Shown here: in pieces, positions 11,823-12,641 of the stretch
Numbering within the stretch: position 1 is the first letter of the stretch
Layout of the letters: each line of letters opens with the position of its first letter
DNA from: an uncultured Collinsella sp.
Lineage (GTDB): Bacteria; Actinomycetota; Coriobacteriia; Coriobacteriales; Coriobacteriaceae
Direction of reading: 5' to 3'
Assembly: GCA_902493895.1 (NCBI GenBank)
Contig: CABUQW010000048.1
Coordinates: 1-12,641 of the forward strand
Length of the DNA stretch: 12,641 nucleotides
The notes under the pieces: generated by a model
Databases searched by the model: none
The model's input: only the letters and a program-made list of their open reading frames with translations
What the model was told of the DNA's origin: nothing
Program-made: the position numbers and the translations under genes

Positions 11823-12641
11823 ATGGAAACGTTGATTCTCGCCCTGCTCGCGACTCCTTTGGTGTTCTCGCTGGTCATGGCGTTTTTGCCCAAGAACACG
11901 TCCTATAACGTGTTTGCCGGTCTCAACCTGGTCTCCGTCGCAGCCGTCCTGGTGCTGTCGATTATGACGGCCGGTGACGTCCTTATGAGCGGCGAAACCG
12001 CGAGCGCTCTTGGCCTGTGGTTCCACCTCGATTCGCTGGGCGCCATCTTTGTGCTGCTCATCGGCTTTATCGGTTTTCTTACGGGGCTGTTCTCGCTGCC
12101 CTATGTAAAGGCCGATATCGAGGAGGGCTCCATGCCCGCCGAGCGCGCCAAGCAGTATTTTGCGCTGTTTAGCCTGTTTGTGTTCACCATGCTGCTCGCG
12201 TGCCTGTCCAACAACATGATCCTCACGTGGGCCGCCGTGGAGGCAACCACGCTTTCCACCGTGTTCCTCGTGGGTATCTACAAGAACAAGACGGCCCTCG
12301 AGGCTTCTTGGAAGTATGCGATGGTCTGTACCGCCGGCGTGGCCTTTGGCCTGTTCGGTACGCTGCTGATCTACGCCAACGCCGCCGACGTGATTCCCAA
12401 CGCCCACGAGGCCGCATTCCTGTCGTGCGTGCTGCCGTATGCCGACCAGTTCGATCCGACGCTCATGCGCCTCGCCTTTGCGTTTATCGTGATCGGCTTT
12501 GGCACCAAGGCCGGCCTGTTCCCCATGCACACTTGGCTGCCCGATGCCCACTCCCAGGCCCCGAGCCCTGTCTCGGCCCTGCTCTCGGGCGTGCTGCTTA
12601 AGTGCGCCATGCTTGTGATCATGCGCTTCTACGGCTTTACT
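11823..12641 (+). CDS. hyfF: Hydrogenase-4 membrane subunit HyfF, N-terminal part (runs off the window)
   Basis: An open frame of 273 codons reaches the right edge without a stop. E. coli HyfF has about 526 residues, so roughly half is visible. It is a third NuoL/M/N-like antiporter subunit. E140 in ILTWAAVEATTLST, K229 in GFGTKAGLFPMHTWLPDAHSQAPSP and K260 in SGVLLKCAMLV are the expected charged residues. The order hyfE-hyfF with a 3-nt gap, and GAGGGGG at the end of hyfE as ribosome site, support the start at 11823. In E. coli hyf, hyfG (large subunit), H, I (small subunit) and J follow. They should be next to the right but are not seen. Confidence 0.9.
   Translation, partial: METLILALLATPLVFSLVMAFLPKNTSYNVFAGLNLVSVAAVLVLSIMTAGDVLMSGETASALGLWFHLDSLGAIFVLLIGFIGFLTGLFSLPYVKADIEEGSMPAERAKQYFALFSLFVFTMLLACLSNNMILTWAAVEATTLSTVFLVGIYKNKTALEASWKYAMVCTAGVAFGLFGTLLIYANAADVIPNAHEAAFLSCVLPYADQFDPTLMRLAFAFIVIGFGTKAGLFPMHTWLPDAHSQAPSPVSALLSGVLLKCAMLVIMRFYGFT

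Noticed and set aside
11331..12551. 406-codon minus-strand open frame opposite hyfE/hyfF
   Set aside because: An antisense shadow of GC-rich coding sequence, with no family signature.

Overview
The window looks like chromosomal DNA of a Coriobacteriia-type actinobacterium of the Collinsella kind. This rests on the GC-rich, C/G-ending codons of the metabolic operon, a selenocysteine formate dehydrogenase next to Hyf-type hydrogenase genes, and PIN/RelB and AbiEi-like cargo beside tRNA genes. The genus is an inference from gene content, since the window has no rRNA or other marker.

Positions 1-560 carry a short tRNA unit. A near-consensus promoter (TTGCAC, 17 bp, TATAAT) precedes tRNA-Pro(TGG) and tRNA-Gly(TCC), both with encoded CCA, followed by a hairpin terminator. 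The 3' end of tRNA-Gly plus the terminator then appear a second time about 200 bp downstream. Between the copies lies a compact element (371-505) whose 12-bp inverted ends enclose three hairpins. It looks like an integration scar or a small structured repeat.

Positions 561-2990 are accessory DNA. A 335-codon AbiEi/DUF559-like gene on the minus strand lies inside a 1.4-kb segment bounded by 38-bp inverted repeats (37/38 identical). Each repeat also forms one arm of a long hairpin. Next comes a minus-strand toxin-antitoxin pair: a RelB/DinJ-like ribbon-helix-helix antitoxin overlapping a PIN-domain protein that appears to lack two of the usual acidic residues.

Positions 3013-12641 hold a formate hydrogenlyase (FHL-2 type) operon on the plus strand. 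A perfect 11-4-11 dyad and a candidate promoter precede a structured leader. The genes are a HydN/HycB-like ferredoxin, fdhF with an in-frame UGA at codon 140 and a SECIS-like hairpin, a hairpin terminator/attenuator, then hyfA, hyfB, hyfC, hyfD, hyfE and the first 273 codons of hyfF. FdhF oxidises formate, the four-cluster ferredoxins carry electrons, and the membrane subunits HyfB-F resemble complex I antiporter and NuoH modules that could couple H2 production to ion pumping. The [NiFe] catalytic subunits are expected just past the right edge and are not visible here.
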